This document shows positions 22,516 to 32,800 of a stretch of 33,156 nt of DNA, piece after piece (the first letter of the stretch is position 1; each line of letters opens with the position of its first letter). Made by a program: the position numbers and the translations under genes. This DNA comes from Spirosoma spitsbergense DSM 19989 (GTDB lineage Bacteria > Bacteroidota > Bacteroidia > Cytophagales > Spirosomataceae), in assembly GCF_000374085.1 (NCBI RefSeq), contig NZ_KB893596.1, positions 1 through 33,156 of the forward strand, written 5' to 3'. A model generated the notes under the pieces. It worked only from the letters and a program-made list of their open reading frames with translations, did no database searches and was not told the origin of the DNA.

Positions 22516-25089
22516 ATGGTGAAGCCCGCTCATCGTTTCTATCTGATTGGTATTGGTTTTTTGTGCCTGCTCAGCTTTAAAGCCAACGTCCGAACCACGC
22601 TTGCCGACGGTCCGTCGCCCACCAAAACGCCCGTCCAGGAACTTGCCACGTTTCAACTCGAACCAGGGCTGTCAATCCAGTTGGTAGCGGCCGAGCCGAT
22701 GGTGCAGGACCCGGTTTCCATAACGTTTGATGCCGATGGACGGCTCTGGGTAGTGGAAATGCGGGGCTTCATGACGGATATCGACGGGGAGGAAGAAGGG
22801 AAACGGATAGGACGAATATCCGTATTGACCGATACCAACGGGGATGGACAGATGGATGCCAGTACCGTTTACCTCGACAGCCTGGTGATGCCCCGCGCCC
22901 TGGCCCTGGTGCCGGGGGGGGCGCTGGTTGCTGAAAATGGCGCACTATGGCTCACCCAGGATAAAAATGGCGATTTGAAAGCCGATACCAAAACCCTTGT
23001 CGATGCCCACTACGCCGACAAAGGATTGCCCGAACACGCACCAAATGGCCTGTGGAGAAGCGTTGATAACTGGTATTACAATGCCAAATCACGCGCCCGC
23101 TATCAGCTACAGGTTGGTGAGCAGAACACGTGGTTGCGCGACAGTACGGAGTTCCGGGGGCAATGGGGTATCAGTCAGGATGATAAAGGGCACTTGTTTT
23201 ATAATTACAACTGGTCGCAGCTGCATGCCGACCTTGTTCCGCCCAATTACCTCTCCCGAAATAAAAACCACAAACCAACGACCGGTATCGATCACGGCCT
23301 GACCGTCGACCGGCGTATTTATCCAATCCGGGCTAACCCGGCCATTAACCGGGGCTACATCCCCGGCACCCTGGATAAGGAAGGCCGTTTGCTGGAGTTC
23401 ACGGCTGCCTGTTCCCCGCTCGTGTATCGGGGCACTGCCCTTCCCGCTGCCTATCAGGGCAATGCATTCGTTTGTGAACCCGCCGGTAACTTAATCAAGC
23501 GAAATAGTTTAGTAGAAGATGGGCTGATGATTTCAGCGAATGACCCGCATCCCGGTCGCGAATTTCTGGCTTCCACCGATGAACGGTTTCGTCCGGTTCA
23601 TCTGGCAACCGGCCCCGACGGGGCGCTGTATGTGGCTGATATGTATCATGGCATTGTCCAGCACAAAGCCTATATGACGCCGTATTTAAGGGAACAAACA
23701 ATGACGCGTGAGTTGGACAAACCCGTCCACATGGGTCGCATCTGGCGTATTGTCCCCGAGAACTGGAAAGCCCATAACAGCAAGAAATTATCCAATGCCT
23801 CGGCCGATGAACTGGTCGTCGAGCTATCAAATCCGGACGGATGGCATCGGGACATGGCACAGCGACTACTGGTTGAGCGTAACGACCGCGACGTGGTTCC
23901 TGCTTTGACGAAACTGGCCCAGACGGGTGCCAGTGAGTTGGGACGATTTCATGCCTTGTGGACGCTGGACGGTTTAAAAGGCAATAAGCCCGACGCATTG
24001 CTGGCGTTATTGACAGACCCAAGTGCGCTTATCAGTACCACGGCTTTACGGTTGCTTGAGCCAATGGCTAAAGCGGATAAAACCGTTCGGACAACGTTGG
24101 GTCAACTAGTGATCAACCGCTGGCAGAAAGCCCCTGTTGAGCAAATTCTCCAGATATCGCTGGCAGCCAGCATACTGGAGCCGTCGGTCGCCCGGCCACT
24201 GCTGGCGGGCATTGTCGGGCAATACGGTGAGTCGTCCCTGATTCGGGATGCCGCCCTGAGCAGTCTCCAAAGTCAGGAATTCGCCTTTTTGCAACAGTTA
24301 CTGGTGGCCCCCCAGTGGCAAACCCGTGACCCGGCCAAAGAGATATTTCTTGAGATGCTGTCAACCTCCGTTATCCGCAACCGAAACCCGGCCGAGTTAA
24401 CCGCGTTGCTGGCTAAACTCGATGCCGCCAAGCCCCCCCTGGCATGGCAGCAGAAAGCAATAGTGAACGGGCTGGCTATTGGGGGCCGTACTAACAAGAT
24501 GAAGCCAATCAAACTGGCGTCGGCCCCCGGTTTGCTGACCCGTTCGGTTTCCAAAGTAGACCCATCGCGCCGGGATGACCTGGCAGCTCTTTTTGACTGG
24601 CCCGGCCATGTTGCCGTCAGGAGCAACGCGATAAAAAAGAATCTCTTATCAGACGATGACCAGAAACTGTTTGCTGCGGGCAGGCAGCTTTACCTGAACA
24701 CCTGTTCCGGCTGTCATGGAACCGATGGGGCTGGGTTGTCCCGGTTTGCACCACCCCTCGTCGGCTCCGATTGGGTGCTGGGCGATGAGAAACGCCTGGC
24801 GCTGATTGTGTTGCAGGGTATGGAGGGGCCAATAGAAATAAGCAAACGTGTGTATGATGCGCCGGACATACTACCCGTTATGCCTGCCCACTCGACGATG
24901 GACGATGGGGCCATTACCGCTATTCTGACTTACATCCGCAACGAGTGGGGAAATAACGCCGGACCCATGAGTAAACGAACCGTGGGCATGACCCGAATTA
25001 CGTCTCAGGGAAGAGTGATTCCCTGGACGGCCAAAGAACTTAATAAATACATGCTCGAAGCAAAAGCCACTACTACGGATGGCAAGTAA
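22516..25089 (+). CDS. PVC-type haem-binding CxxCH protein (exported dehydrogenase-cytochrome c fusion)
   Basis: An 857-residue exported protein with an N-terminal signal (MVKPAHRFYLIGIGFLCLLS). Residues about 45-410 are a beta-propeller dehydrogenase-like domain: FQLEPGLSIQLVAAEPMVQD, WVVEMRGF, TDTNGDGQMD and GPDGALYVADMYHG are standard for this family, first noted in Planctomycetes/Verrucomicrobia. About 430-660 are HEAT-like helical repeats. The C-terminus is a class I cytochrome c with CSGCH (about 729-733) and a likely distal Met in LPVMPAHSTM. The protein probably oxidises an envelope or periplasmic substrate, likely a carbohydrate, and passes electrons to the respiratory chain; substrate unknown. 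It leads a four-gene plus-strand set with an isomerase, an SDR and an MFS transporter. Confidence 0.9.
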   Translation: MVKPAHRFYLIGIGFLCLLSFKANVRTTLADGPSPTKTPVQELATFQLEPGLSIQLVAAEPMVQDPVSITFDADGRLWVVEMRGFMTDIDGEEEGKRIGRISVLTDTNGDGQMDASTVYLDSLVMPRALALVPGGALVAENGALWLTQDKNGDLKADTKTLVDAHYADKGLPEHAPNGLWRSVDNWYYNAKSRARYQLQVGEQNTWLRDSTEFRGQWGISQDDKGHLFYNYNWSQLHADLVPPNYLSRNKNHKPTTGIDHGLTVDRRIYPIRANPAINRGYIPGTLDKEGRLLEFTAACSPLVYRGTALPAAYQGNAFVCEPAGNLIKRNSLVEDGLMISANDPHPGREFLASTDERFRPVHLATGPDGALYVADMYHGIVQHKAYMTPYLREQTMTRELDKPVHMGRIWRIVPENWKAHNSKKLSNASADELVVELSNPDGWHRDMAQRLLVERNDRDVVPALTKLAQTGASELGRFHALWTLDGLKGNKPDALLALLTDPSALISTTALRLLEPMAKADKTVRTTLGQLVINRWQKAPVEQILQISLAASILEPSVARPLLAGIVGQYGESSLIRDAALSSLQSQEFAFLQQLLVAPQWQTRDPAKEIFLEMLSTSVIRNRNPAELTALLAKLDAAKPPLAWQQKAIVNGLAIGGRTNKMKPIKLASAPGLLTRSVSKVDPSRRDDLAALFDWPGHVAVRSNAIKKNLLSDDDQKLFAAGRQLYLNTCSGCHGTDGAGLSRFAPPLVGSDWVLGDEKRLALIVLQGMEGPIEISKRVYDAPDILPVMPAHSTMDDGAITAILTYIRNEWGNNAGPMSKRTVGMTRITSQGRVIPWTAKELNKYMLEAKATTTDGK

Positions 25090-25152
25090 ATGTAAAATGG
25101 ATAATGAACAATGTCAACCTGCCGACTAGTGAGGTACTGTTCATTTTACATT
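25089..25152. repeat. Inverted repeat in the gap after the CxxCH gene
   Basis: AATGTAAAATG (25089-25099) pairs perfectly with CATTTTACATT (25142-25152). The flanks are made of ATTCATT/AATGAA-type units up to about 25182. The left arm begins inside the stop codon of the upstream gene. Confidence 0.8.
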
Positions 25153-25203
25153 ATTCATTGTGCATTCTCCATTATTCATTAACCCAAACCCTTTCTTACA
25201 CAG

Positions 25204-26262
25204 ATGGACAGACGAGATTTTATACAGAAAACGGCCGTAGGTGCCGTGGCACTTAGTCTGCCTGTTTTCCCTGCTTACGTCGCGAATCATCGGATGGGCA
25301 TTGTCGTTCACTCGTACGGGTTTCGCTGGAATTCGAAAGCAGACAGTTCCGCATATCCCGCGTTTACGGATGCGCTCAGCCTGCTCGAACATTGCCATCA
25401 GATTGGCGCGGGTGGGGTGCAGGTAGTGGTAAATGGCTGGTCGGATGATTTCGCCAAAAAGGTACGGACCAGACGGGAGCAACTGGACATGTATCTGGAA
25501 GGCTCCATCGGGTTGCCAAAAAAGCCGGAGGATGTGTCGAAATTCGAGCAGGATGTCCGTAACGCCAAAGAGGCCGGCGCGCAGATTCTGCGAACCGTCT
25601 GTTCGAGCGGGCGACGCTATGAGGCTTATCACTCTGCCGAAGCGTTTCAGGAACTCAGGAAAAACGCGCTGGCTTCGCTGAAACTGGCCGAACCGGTGCT
25701 GCGTAAGCACAAAGTGAAACTGGGCGTCGAGAATCATAAAGACTGGCGGGCGCCGGAACTGGTCGGTCTGCTAAAAGAACTGAACAGCGAGTGGATTGGG
25801 GTTACCCTCGACTTTGGCAATAGCATGGCTCTGCTGGAGGACCCAATGACCGTTGTGGAAACGCTGGCTCCCTACGTGGTCAGCACGCACGTGAAAGACA
25901 TGGCCGTTGAGGAGTACGCCAACGGGTTTCTACTGTCGGAAGTACCGCTGGGGAAAGGTATTTCTGATGTACCCAAAATGATTGAACTCTGCAAAAAACA
26001 CAACCCTGCCGTTACCTTCAGTCTGGAAATGATTACCCGCGACCCGCTGGAAATTCCCTGCCTGACGAGCGACTACTGGGCAACGCTGTCGAGCGTACCC
26101 GGCGCCGAACTGGCACAAATGCTCCGGCTGGTCAGGCAACATGCGTATCCAGCCGGCCTACCCCGAACAACGCCCCTGAATGCTGAAAATAAGCTGGCAT
26201 TCGAGGAAAACAATATCCTTGAATGCCTGGCTTATAGTCGGGATAAACTGCGGCTGACATAG
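25204..26262 (+). CDS. Tat-exported sugar phosphate isomerase/epimerase-like TIM barrel
   Basis: A 352-residue protein of the xylose isomerase-like (AP endonuclease 2) TIM-barrel superfamily. The start MDRRDFIQKTAVGAVALSLP is a twin-arginine signal (R-R-D-F), so it is probably folded in the cytosol and exported. The barrel carries the usual metal ligands: E176 in GVENHKDW, D203 in TLDFGNS, H229 in STHVKDM and E265 in FSLEMITRD. Members isomerise, epimerise or dehydrate sugars and keto-sugars; the substrate here is unknown. An export signal on this fold is common in Bacteroidota and Planctomycetes, next to PVC-type cytochromes. It lies 114 bp downstream of the CxxCH gene, across a repeat. Confidence 0.88.
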   Translation: MDRRDFIQKTAVGAVALSLPVFPAYVANHRMGIVVHSYGFRWNSKADSSAYPAFTDALSLLEHCHQIGAGGVQVVVNGWSDDFAKKVRTRREQLDMYLEGSIGLPKKPEDVSKFEQDVRNAKEAGAQILRTVCSSGRRYEAYHSAEAFQELRKNALASLKLAEPVLRKHKVKLGVENHKDWRAPELVGLLKELNSEWIGVTLDFGNSMALLEDPMTVVETLAPYVVSTHVKDMAVEEYANGFLLSEVPLGKGISDVPKMIELCKKHNPAVTFSLEMITRDPLEIPCLTSDYWATLSSVPGAELAQMLRLVRQHAYPAGLPRTTPLNAENKLAFEENNILECLAYSRDKLRLT

Positions 26263-26281
26263 GGAAAAGTGAAAAAAGCAC

Positions 26282-26383
26282 TTAACCGCAAAGGTCACGA
26301 AGGCAAACGCGCAAAGAGCACTAAGTGGCTGACTGATTTCTTTGAGCCCTTTGCGGACTTGCCTTAACGTTCTCTGCGGTTAA
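26282..26383. repeat. Long imperfect inverted repeat (CGCAAAG-type)
   Basis: The arm at 26282-26325, starting TTAACCGCA, and the arm at 26340-26383, ending TGCGGTTAA, align as inverted copies of about 44 nt with roughly a dozen mismatches and a 14-nt loop. CGCAAAG-type intergenic units of this kind are dispersed in many Bacteroidota genomes as I recall. It fills most of the gap between the isomerase and SDR genes. Confidence 0.8.
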
Positions 26384-26435
26384 ACCGAAAAGCGTAAACA
26401 GATTCTGCTAAAAACTTTGAAATACAACCTGCTAC

Positions 26436-27221
26436 ATGCAAAAAGAAATACTTCCCGGAATTCGTCAGTTTGATTTGAGTAATAAAGTGGCCATCGTTAC
26501 GGGTGGTTCCAAAGGCCTGGGTCTGGCAATGGCCGCCGGACTGGCTTCGGCCGGCGCGGATATAATGCTGGTTAATCGCAATGCCGAAGAAGGTGAAAAA
26601 GCCGCTCAGGAGTTAAGCCAGGACTTTGGCATAAAAGCGGTTTCTTTCCCTGCCGACATCAGCAGTCCCGAACAAACCGAAGCGATGGCTAAAGCGGCTA
26701 TGGATACCTTCGGCCAGATTGATATACTCATCAACAGCGCGGGTATCAACATTCGCGGGCCAATCGATGAACTGACACCCGACGAGTTCAGCCAGGTAAT
26801 GGATGTGAACGTAAAAGGCACCTGGCTGTGCGCCAGAGCCGTTACGCCCTACATGAAGAAAGCGGGTCGGGGTAGTATCATCAATCTGGCCAGCACGCTT
26901 GGGCTGGTTGGTCTGGCTAATCGAACGCCCTATACGTCCAGCAAAGGAGCCGTGGTACAGATGACCCGCGCCCTGGCCCTGGAACTGGCGCCGTTCAACA
27001 TCAACGTCAACGCTATTTGTCCCGGCCCCTTCCTGACTGAAATGAACCTGCCCATTGCCGATACCGAAGAGGGGAAAAAGTTTGTCGTAGGGGCTACCGC
27101 TCTGGGCCGCTGGGGCGAGTTGCGGGAAATTCAGGGGGCCGCCATTTTTCTGGCCAGCCCCGCCGGTAGTTTCATGATTGGTTCCATGCTGACCGTCGAT
27201 GGCGGCTGGACGGCGAGATAG
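26436..27221 (+). CDS. SDR-family NAD(P)-dependent oxidoreductase (gluconate 5-dehydrogenase-like)
   Basis: A 261-residue classical short-chain dehydrogenase with a Rossmann cofactor motif TGGSKGLG (22-29), N-S-A-G (100-103) and a catalytic S143, Y166, K170 triad (LASTLG, YTSSKGA). The C-terminus ends MLTVDGGWTAR. Arg and Asn in VNRN after the second strand favour NADP, although this is weak. The closest relatives I recall are gluconate 5-dehydrogenase and 2-deoxy-gluconate 3-dehydrogenase, which interconvert sugar acids and keto-acids. It has no signal peptide, so it acts in the cytosol, presumably on the substrate imported by the MFS protein encoded next. Confidence 0.9.
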   Translation: MQKEILPGIRQFDLSNKVAIVTGGSKGLGLAMAAGLASAGADIMLVNRNAEEGEKAAQELSQDFGIKAVSFPADISSPEQTEAMAKAAMDTFGQIDILINSAGINIRGPIDELTPDEFSQVMDVNVKGTWLCARAVTPYMKKAGRGSIINLASTLGLVGLANRTPYTSSKGAVVQMTRALALELAPFNINVNAICPGPFLTEMNLPIADTEEGKKFVVGATALGRWGELREIQGAAIFLASPAGSFMIGSMLTVDGGWTAR

Positions 27222-27228
27222 TTTAAAT

Positions 27229-27340
27229 GGTTGGTGGTTTGATGTCTATAGTTTGTGGTTCCTCCGGCGTCAGCCAACTACTGACCATACATATCAAACC
27301 ACCAACCTCAACCTACTGACTACAAACATCAAACCACGAA
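27229..27340. repeat. Inverted repeat of AAACC-type units
   Basis: GGTTGGTGGTTTGAT (27229-27243) pairs perfectly with its complement at 27293-27307. Further ACAAACATCAAACC-type units follow to about 27340. The loop contains GCGTCAGCCAAC (27267-27278), the same 12-mer as in the thiolase-gene repeat. Confidence 0.82.
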
Positions 27341-27353
27341 CCTTAGCCCTGCC

Positions 27354-28673
27354 ATGAAACCACTCACCCCTCCTGCCAAGCCAACCCGGGTCCGATATAG
27401 GATGTTGGCGCTGGTCTTTATCAACGTCGTTATCAATTACCTGGACAGGAGTAATATTTCAGTGGCCGGGACTATGCTGAGCAAAGACCTGAATCTGTCG
27501 TCGGTAGAGCTGGGCTATATTTTTTCGGCTTTTGGCTGGACTTACGCGCTGCTGCAAATTCCGGGAGGACTCATTGCGGACCGCTTTGGACCACGCATTC
27601 TGTATGCTTTCTGCCTGGTTACCTGGTCATTAGCGACGGTAGGGCAGGGGTTTGTCAGGGGTTTCTCCTCATTGTTTGCCCTACGACTGGCTACGGGTAC
27701 ATTCGAGGCACCGTCCTATCCCATCAACAACCGAATCGTTACCAGTTGGTTTCCCGATAGTGAACGGGCATCGGCCATTGCGCTCTATGTGTCGGGGCAG
27801 TTTATCGGGCTGGCTTTCCTCACGCCGATACTGGTGACCGTTCAGTATTACGCAGGCTGGCAGGGGTTGTTCATCGGTACGGGCGTTGTCGGGCTGATCT
27901 GGAGTGTGGTTTGGTACCTATTTTATCGTGATCCGCTGGAGCACTCGGGGGTGAACGAAGCTGAACTGAACTATATTGAAGAAGGAGGTGGCCTGTTCAG
28001 GGCTAAGGAACAGACTACGACGCCGGCAACCATCTGGCGCTGGGCGAATATTAAGCAGGTCTTTTCAAGCCGGACACTGTGGGGCGTTTACGTTGGGCAG
28101 TTTTCCGTTAACTCGATGCTCTGGTTTTTTCTGACCTGGTTTCCTACCTACCTGGTCAAGTATCGGGGCCTCGATTTTATTAAATCCGGCTATCTGGCAT
28201 CCGTACCTTTTCTGGCGGCCTGTGCGGGTCTACTCCTCTCCGGTTTCGTATCCGACCGGCTCGTTCGGCAGGGAAAATCGGTCAGTATGGCCCGAAAAGC
28301 CCCGATTATTATTGGTATGCTGCTGTCGGTAAGCATCATCGGGGCTAATTACAGTACCGATACGGTTTTTATCATTTTCTTCATGGCGCTGGCCTTCTTT
28401 GGCTCGGGAATGGCCCTGATATCCTGGGTATTCGTTTCGCTTTTATCACCGAAGCACCTGATTGGTCTGACGGGCGGCATCTTTAATTTTATGGGTAATC
28501 TGGCTTCCATCGTGGTACCCATCGTGATTGGCTATCTGGCTAAAGACGGGGACTTCGAACCGGCGCTGGTCTTTATTGGCGTCCTGGGTTTTATTGGGGC
28601 CTGTTCCTACATTTTTCTGGTCGGGAAAATTGAGCGTGTAGCCACCGGTAAGGCGGCCACGCTTATTTCCTAG
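27354..28673 (+). CDS. MFS transporter, anion:cation symporter (ACS) family
   Basis: A 439-residue inner-membrane protein with about 12 hydrophobic helices. The first loop has NYLDRSNISVAG and later GLIADRFGPR, as in hexuronate and galactonate transporters (ExuT/GarP/DgoT type) of the ACS family, which import sugar acids with protons. The central cytoplasmic loop (about 205-235) is typical. The C-terminal half starts QVFSSRTLWGVYVGQFSVNS. Substrate is inferred as a sugar acid or related carboxylate, in agreement with the gluconate-dehydrogenase-like SDR upstream. It is the last gene of the four-gene set and converges on the kinase pair with a 34-bp gap that holds no terminator I can see. Confidence 0.9.
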   Translation: MKPLTPPAKPTRVRYRMLALVFINVVINYLDRSNISVAGTMLSKDLNLSSVELGYIFSAFGWTYALLQIPGGLIADRFGPRILYAFCLVTWSLATVGQGFVRGFSSLFALRLATGTFEAPSYPINNRIVTSWFPDSERASAIALYVSGQFIGLAFLTPILVTVQYYAGWQGLFIGTGVVGLIWSVVWYLFYRDPLEHSGVNEAELNYIEEGGGLFRAKEQTTTPATIWRWANIKQVFSSRTLWGVYVGQFSVNSMLWFFLTWFPTYLVKYRGLDFIKSGYLASVPFLAACAGLLLSGFVSDRLVRQGKSVSMARKAPIIIGMLLSVSIIGANYSTDTVFIIFFMALAFFGSGMALISWVFVSLLSPKHLIGLTGGIFNFMGNLASIVVPIVIGYLAKDGDFEPALVFIGVLGFIGACSYIFLVGKIERVATGKAATLIS

Positions 28674-28707
28674 CGATGATTGGAGCAGGGTTTCTTCTGC
28701 GTAATTA

Positions 28708-29823
28708 TTACTTCATCCACTCGAAATAAAACGTACTTCCCTGTCCCAGCCTGGAGTCAATTCGTACTGTTCCTCCCTGTTCTTCAACCAGCATTTTCAG
28801 GATGTTCAACCCGACGCCGGTGCTGCTTTCCTGTAGGGTTGATTCAGCCCGGCCCCGCCGGAACAGGTTGAAGATAACGGCCTGGTCGTTATCAGAAATG
28901 CCGGGCCCGTTGTCTTTTACGAAAAACTCTATTGAATCTCCTTTGTCCTCACAACCAATTTCAATGAGGCCACTGGTTTTGTCACTGTATTTGACTGCGT
29001 TGCTAATCAGGTTCTGGAACACCTGCTGGAGTTTTAACCGCCTGGTTTTTAAGGTCGGCATTGACTCGCTGATCTGAATTTGAATGTGCGGAGGGGGAAA
29101 TAATAAACGGACAATCTGGTGGGTCAACTCCTTCGTATCAACTGATTCAACCGTTTGCTGATCGACACTCTTCTGCGAATAGGCTAACAGGTCATCAATC
29201 ATGGTAGACATATAGTAAGCCGCTGACTTGGCCAGCACCATGTATTCAATCGCTTCTTCCTGTATGAATGCACCTTCTTCCTGGCGCATTTCCAATAACG
29301 ACAGGATGGCAATCATACCGGTCAGGGGCGACTTGAGATCATGAGAAATGGTATAAACAAACCGCTCTAACTGCTTATTGATCCGGTCTAACTCGGTGAC
29401 GGTATTTTCTAGATTTCGCTGGTAAAAGTGGATTTTCTCAAAGACGTTGACTTTTGCCTTGGTTATATCGATGTTCAGGGGTTTTTGTAAATAATCGACC
29501 GCTCCTTCCCGAAATCCTTCCAGTACGTACTGATCTTCTTTGCTGAGTGCTGTGACAAAAATGATGGAAATATCCCTTGTTTTAGGATTGGACTTCAGGA
29601 TCTGGGCTACTTCGAATCCATTCATACCCGGCATTTGTACATCCAGCATTATCAGGCCAATCCGATCGTTTTTGAGCACCTGCCGCAGGGCTTCATTGCC
29701 AGACGATGCTTTGATGAAGATTCGTCCCTCCTGAGCCAGCATTTCCTCCAGCGAAATCAGGTTCTCGGGGCGGTCGTCTACCAGCAGGATTGTAAATTCG
29801 CTTGGTTGGTCAGGTATATTCAC
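28708..29823 (-). CDS. Receiver-histidine kinase fusion (REC-HisKA-HATPase)
   Basis: A 371-residue soluble protein. The N-terminal receiver domain (about 10-125) has DD in LLVDDRPEN, the phospho-acceptor D in IMLDVQMPGMNG and K in YLQKPL. A coiled linker leads to HisKA with H in YTISHDLKSPL (about residue 162), then HATPase_c with N in QQVFQNLISNAVKYSD and DNGPGIS and GVGLNI. It has no membrane segment or DNA-binding domain. It is probably activated by phosphotransfer to its receiver, then signals onward through its own kinase domain. It starts 35 bp after the stop of the membrane hybrid kinase upstream, so they are co-transcribed and likely act in one pathway. Confidence 0.93.
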   Translation of the reverse strand: MNIPDQPSEFTILLVDDRPENLISLEEMLAQEGRIFIKASSGNEALRQVLKNDRIGLIMLDVQMPGMNGFEVAQILKSNPKTRDISIIFVTALSKEDQYVLEGFREGAVDYLQKPLNIDITKAKVNVFEKIHFYQRNLENTVTELDRINKQLERFVYTISHDLKSPLTGMIAILSLLEMRQEEGAFIQEEAIEYMVLAKSAAYYMSTMIDDLLAYSQKSVDQQTVESVDTKELTHQIVRLLFPPPHIQIQISESMPTLKTRRLKLQQVFQNLISNAVKYSDKTSGLIEIGCEDKGDSIEFFVKDNGPGISDNDQAVIFNLFRRGRAESTLQESSTGVGLNILKMLVEEQGGTVRIDSRLGQGSTFYFEWMK

Positions 29824-29858
29824 AGGGAGAGGGGTATGTTAATCAAACAAAACGGCAT

Positions 29859-32800
29859 TTACCTGGACAGCCACACTTGCATCAGCGCAAATAACTGGGT
29901 ACTGTCAACAGGCTTGGTAATGTAATCGGAAGCACCTGCGTCAATGCATTTTTCCCGGTCGCCAGTCATCGCTTTAGCCGTCAGGGCTATTACCGGCAGG
30001 GATGAAAACCGGGGGTTGGCCCGAATGTGTCGGGTTGCTTCGTAGCCATCCATTTCGGGCATCATAATATCCATCAGGACAATGGCCGTGTCGGGATGCT
30101 CATTTAACTGATCCAGGGCTTCCTGTCCGTCGCCCGCAGTAACCACAATCAGCTGATTCGCTTCCAGCAGGGTACTCAGGGCAAACACGTTCCGCATATC
30201 ATCATCAACGAGTAATACTTTCTGACCCTGAAACGCTGCCTGATTTATAACAGGCTTGGTTGTTAGGGATATGGCCGGCTGGGGTAGGGGGGCACGAACG
30301 GGTTCGCTTCCCGTCTTAGCAGGTAACAGGTTGTTTGATAATGCTAGCGTGTTTCTACCCCCGTTGCTCAGGTAATTTTTAATGGTAGACAGTACATTTT
30401 CCAATTCTTTTTTTCCAACGGGTTTGGTGGTATAAGACAGTATATCATTACCTGACACTGCTGGCTCATCCCTTGCCGAGATAATATGAATGGGGATGTG
30501 GCTCAAGGTGTCATCATTCTGGAGTATTTTAAGTAAGTCCCAGCCATTCATAATGGGAAGGCCCATATCCAGAATAATTGCCGAGGGTTTGTATTGGCGT
30601 GCGTACTGCAGGCCCTCATCTCCCCGTAAGGCAATAATCGTTTTGAAATTTTTATCCCGGGCAAACTCCTGAAGAATACCGGCAAAAGCCGGGTCATCTT
30701 CAATAATGAGGATGATGCTATCACCCGGCTCCAGATTAGCCCGGTCATCAGCGGGCGGGGCTGGTTGAGTTGAGACTGCGGGCGAGGTGATGGTGCTTAA
30801 CAAGGAGCCGTTGATTGGGACTTGCTCCTTATTTGGCCCCACACCCAGGGGTAAGTACACGGTAAAGGTACTGCCAACGCCCACTTCGCTCTGTAAGCTG
30901 AATTCGCCACCCAACCGGCGAACAAGTTCTTTACTAATGGACAAGCCGAGCCCTGTACCACCAAATTTACGGCTAATGGAGCCGTCGACCTGCTGGAAGG
31001 CTTCAAAAATGATCTGCTGTTTTTCCGGCGAGATGCCAATACCCGTGTCTGTAACGGAAAAAGACAGGAGGGGGTAAGGGGTCGATGAATGGTTTGCCGG
31101 ACGCCCGGCAGACTGATTGACTACGTCTAGTACCAGACTAACTGAACCGCCTTTAGGGGTGAATTTCACCGCGTTGGAAAGCAGGTTTTTAATGATTTGT
31201 TCCAGCCGCTGTTTGTCAGTCCAGATAGTGTCCGGCACCTTATCGCCAATTTTCGTTGATAGATGTATTCCCTTCTCATTGGCTACAACGCCGAACAACT
31301 GATTCATGTCTTCGGCAATGTCGGCAGTGATAGCCTGCTCAAACAGGAATTCTATTTTACCGGCTTCAATCTTGGACAGGTCCAGAATGTCGTTGATGAG
31401 TTCGAGCAAATCAGTGCCGGATTTATAAATAATGTTGGCGTATTCAATTTGCTTGTCTACTAAGTTCTGTTGTTTGTTTTCGGCCAGGAGCCGGGCCAGA
31501 ATCAACACACTGTTCAGCGGGGTACGGAGTTCGTGAGACATATTAGCCAGGAACTCCGACTTGAATTTGCTGCTTACTTCCAGTTCCCGGGCTTTGTTCG
31601 TCAGCTCCTGCTGTGCGCTCTCAACGGCTATGTTGCGCTCCCGTAATTCACTGTTAATTTGGCGTAGTTCCTCTTCCTGAACGATTAGTTCCCGCTCTGA
31701 TCCCTGCAGGACTTCGGCCTGCCGCTGTAGTTCGCTATTGGATTGCTGGAGAACCCCCTGCTGATTTTCAAGCGCTTCTTTTTGTTCCTGAACCTGCTCT
31801 AACAAGTTCATTACTTTTTCATGATCATCCGCTGCATTAATGGCTACGGCAATATTGTTGGCTACGGAGGTAAGCAGTAAAAGTGCCTGCTCGCTAAGCG
31901 GCCTGAATGTAGCCAACTCCATAACACCTCTCAGGACTTTATTATACCAGAGTGGTAAAAAGACGACCTGCCCTGGCTGGGCCTTACTACTACCCGCCTG
32001 GATTTCCCAAAAGTTGAGGGGTACGTCGTTTACTACGGTTAGTGTACGTTTTGTAGCAGCCTGACCTACCAGCCCCTCGCCCAGGTCATATATTTTCTGA
32101 ATATGACCTGGCAGCGCTACGGATGCATTTAACTGTAGATTCTTGCTTTTCTCATTATAACAGTAAAAACCACTGGCTGGCAAATCCAGGTAGGTTGTTA
32201 ATATCGTTAGACTGGATTGAGACAGCGAAGCGACGTCGGTCACCTGTTGCAGGTTATCATTAATAAGCGATATACCCGTGAGCAGCCAGTTTTTTTCGGT
32301 ACCAACCTGATTCAGGTGTTCAAGTTCCTTGTTGTTTTCCTGTAATGCAGCCTGCGCCCTCCGGTTACTTCTAAACCCCTTAATGGTAAAATAAATAAGT
32401 GACAGGACAATAAGTAAGGTTAGGAAAGTGCTCAGGATAAGCTTGTAGGTAACCGACTCAACCGATGCCTCATTTTCGATCTTTCGTTGGGTCAGTAGCA
32501 GCCGCTCCGTTTGAATAACCCGTGCTAACTCGCTTTTAATTTTATCACTAAATACTTTTTGCCGAACAATCAAATCAACATACTCTTCCTGATTGAACTG
32601 AACAGGTCTGTTGCGGGTCTGTTTATTCCAGAACACTAACAACGTTTCGACATTGGCCTCAATCCGGCTTACCCGATCAGCCTGTGTTGGGTTGTCGACC
32701 ATAAGTGCCTTTAGTTCGTTGATGGTCGGCTTTATTCTCCGTAAGGCATTATTGTACATAGTCAGGAACTGCTTAAAGCCCGTGCTACGGTAGCGAATGC

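Noticed and set aside
23495..24022. A 175-codon minus-strand frame inside the CxxCH gene
   Set aside because: Proline/arginine/cysteine-rich shadow of the real gene with no domain and no conserved start.
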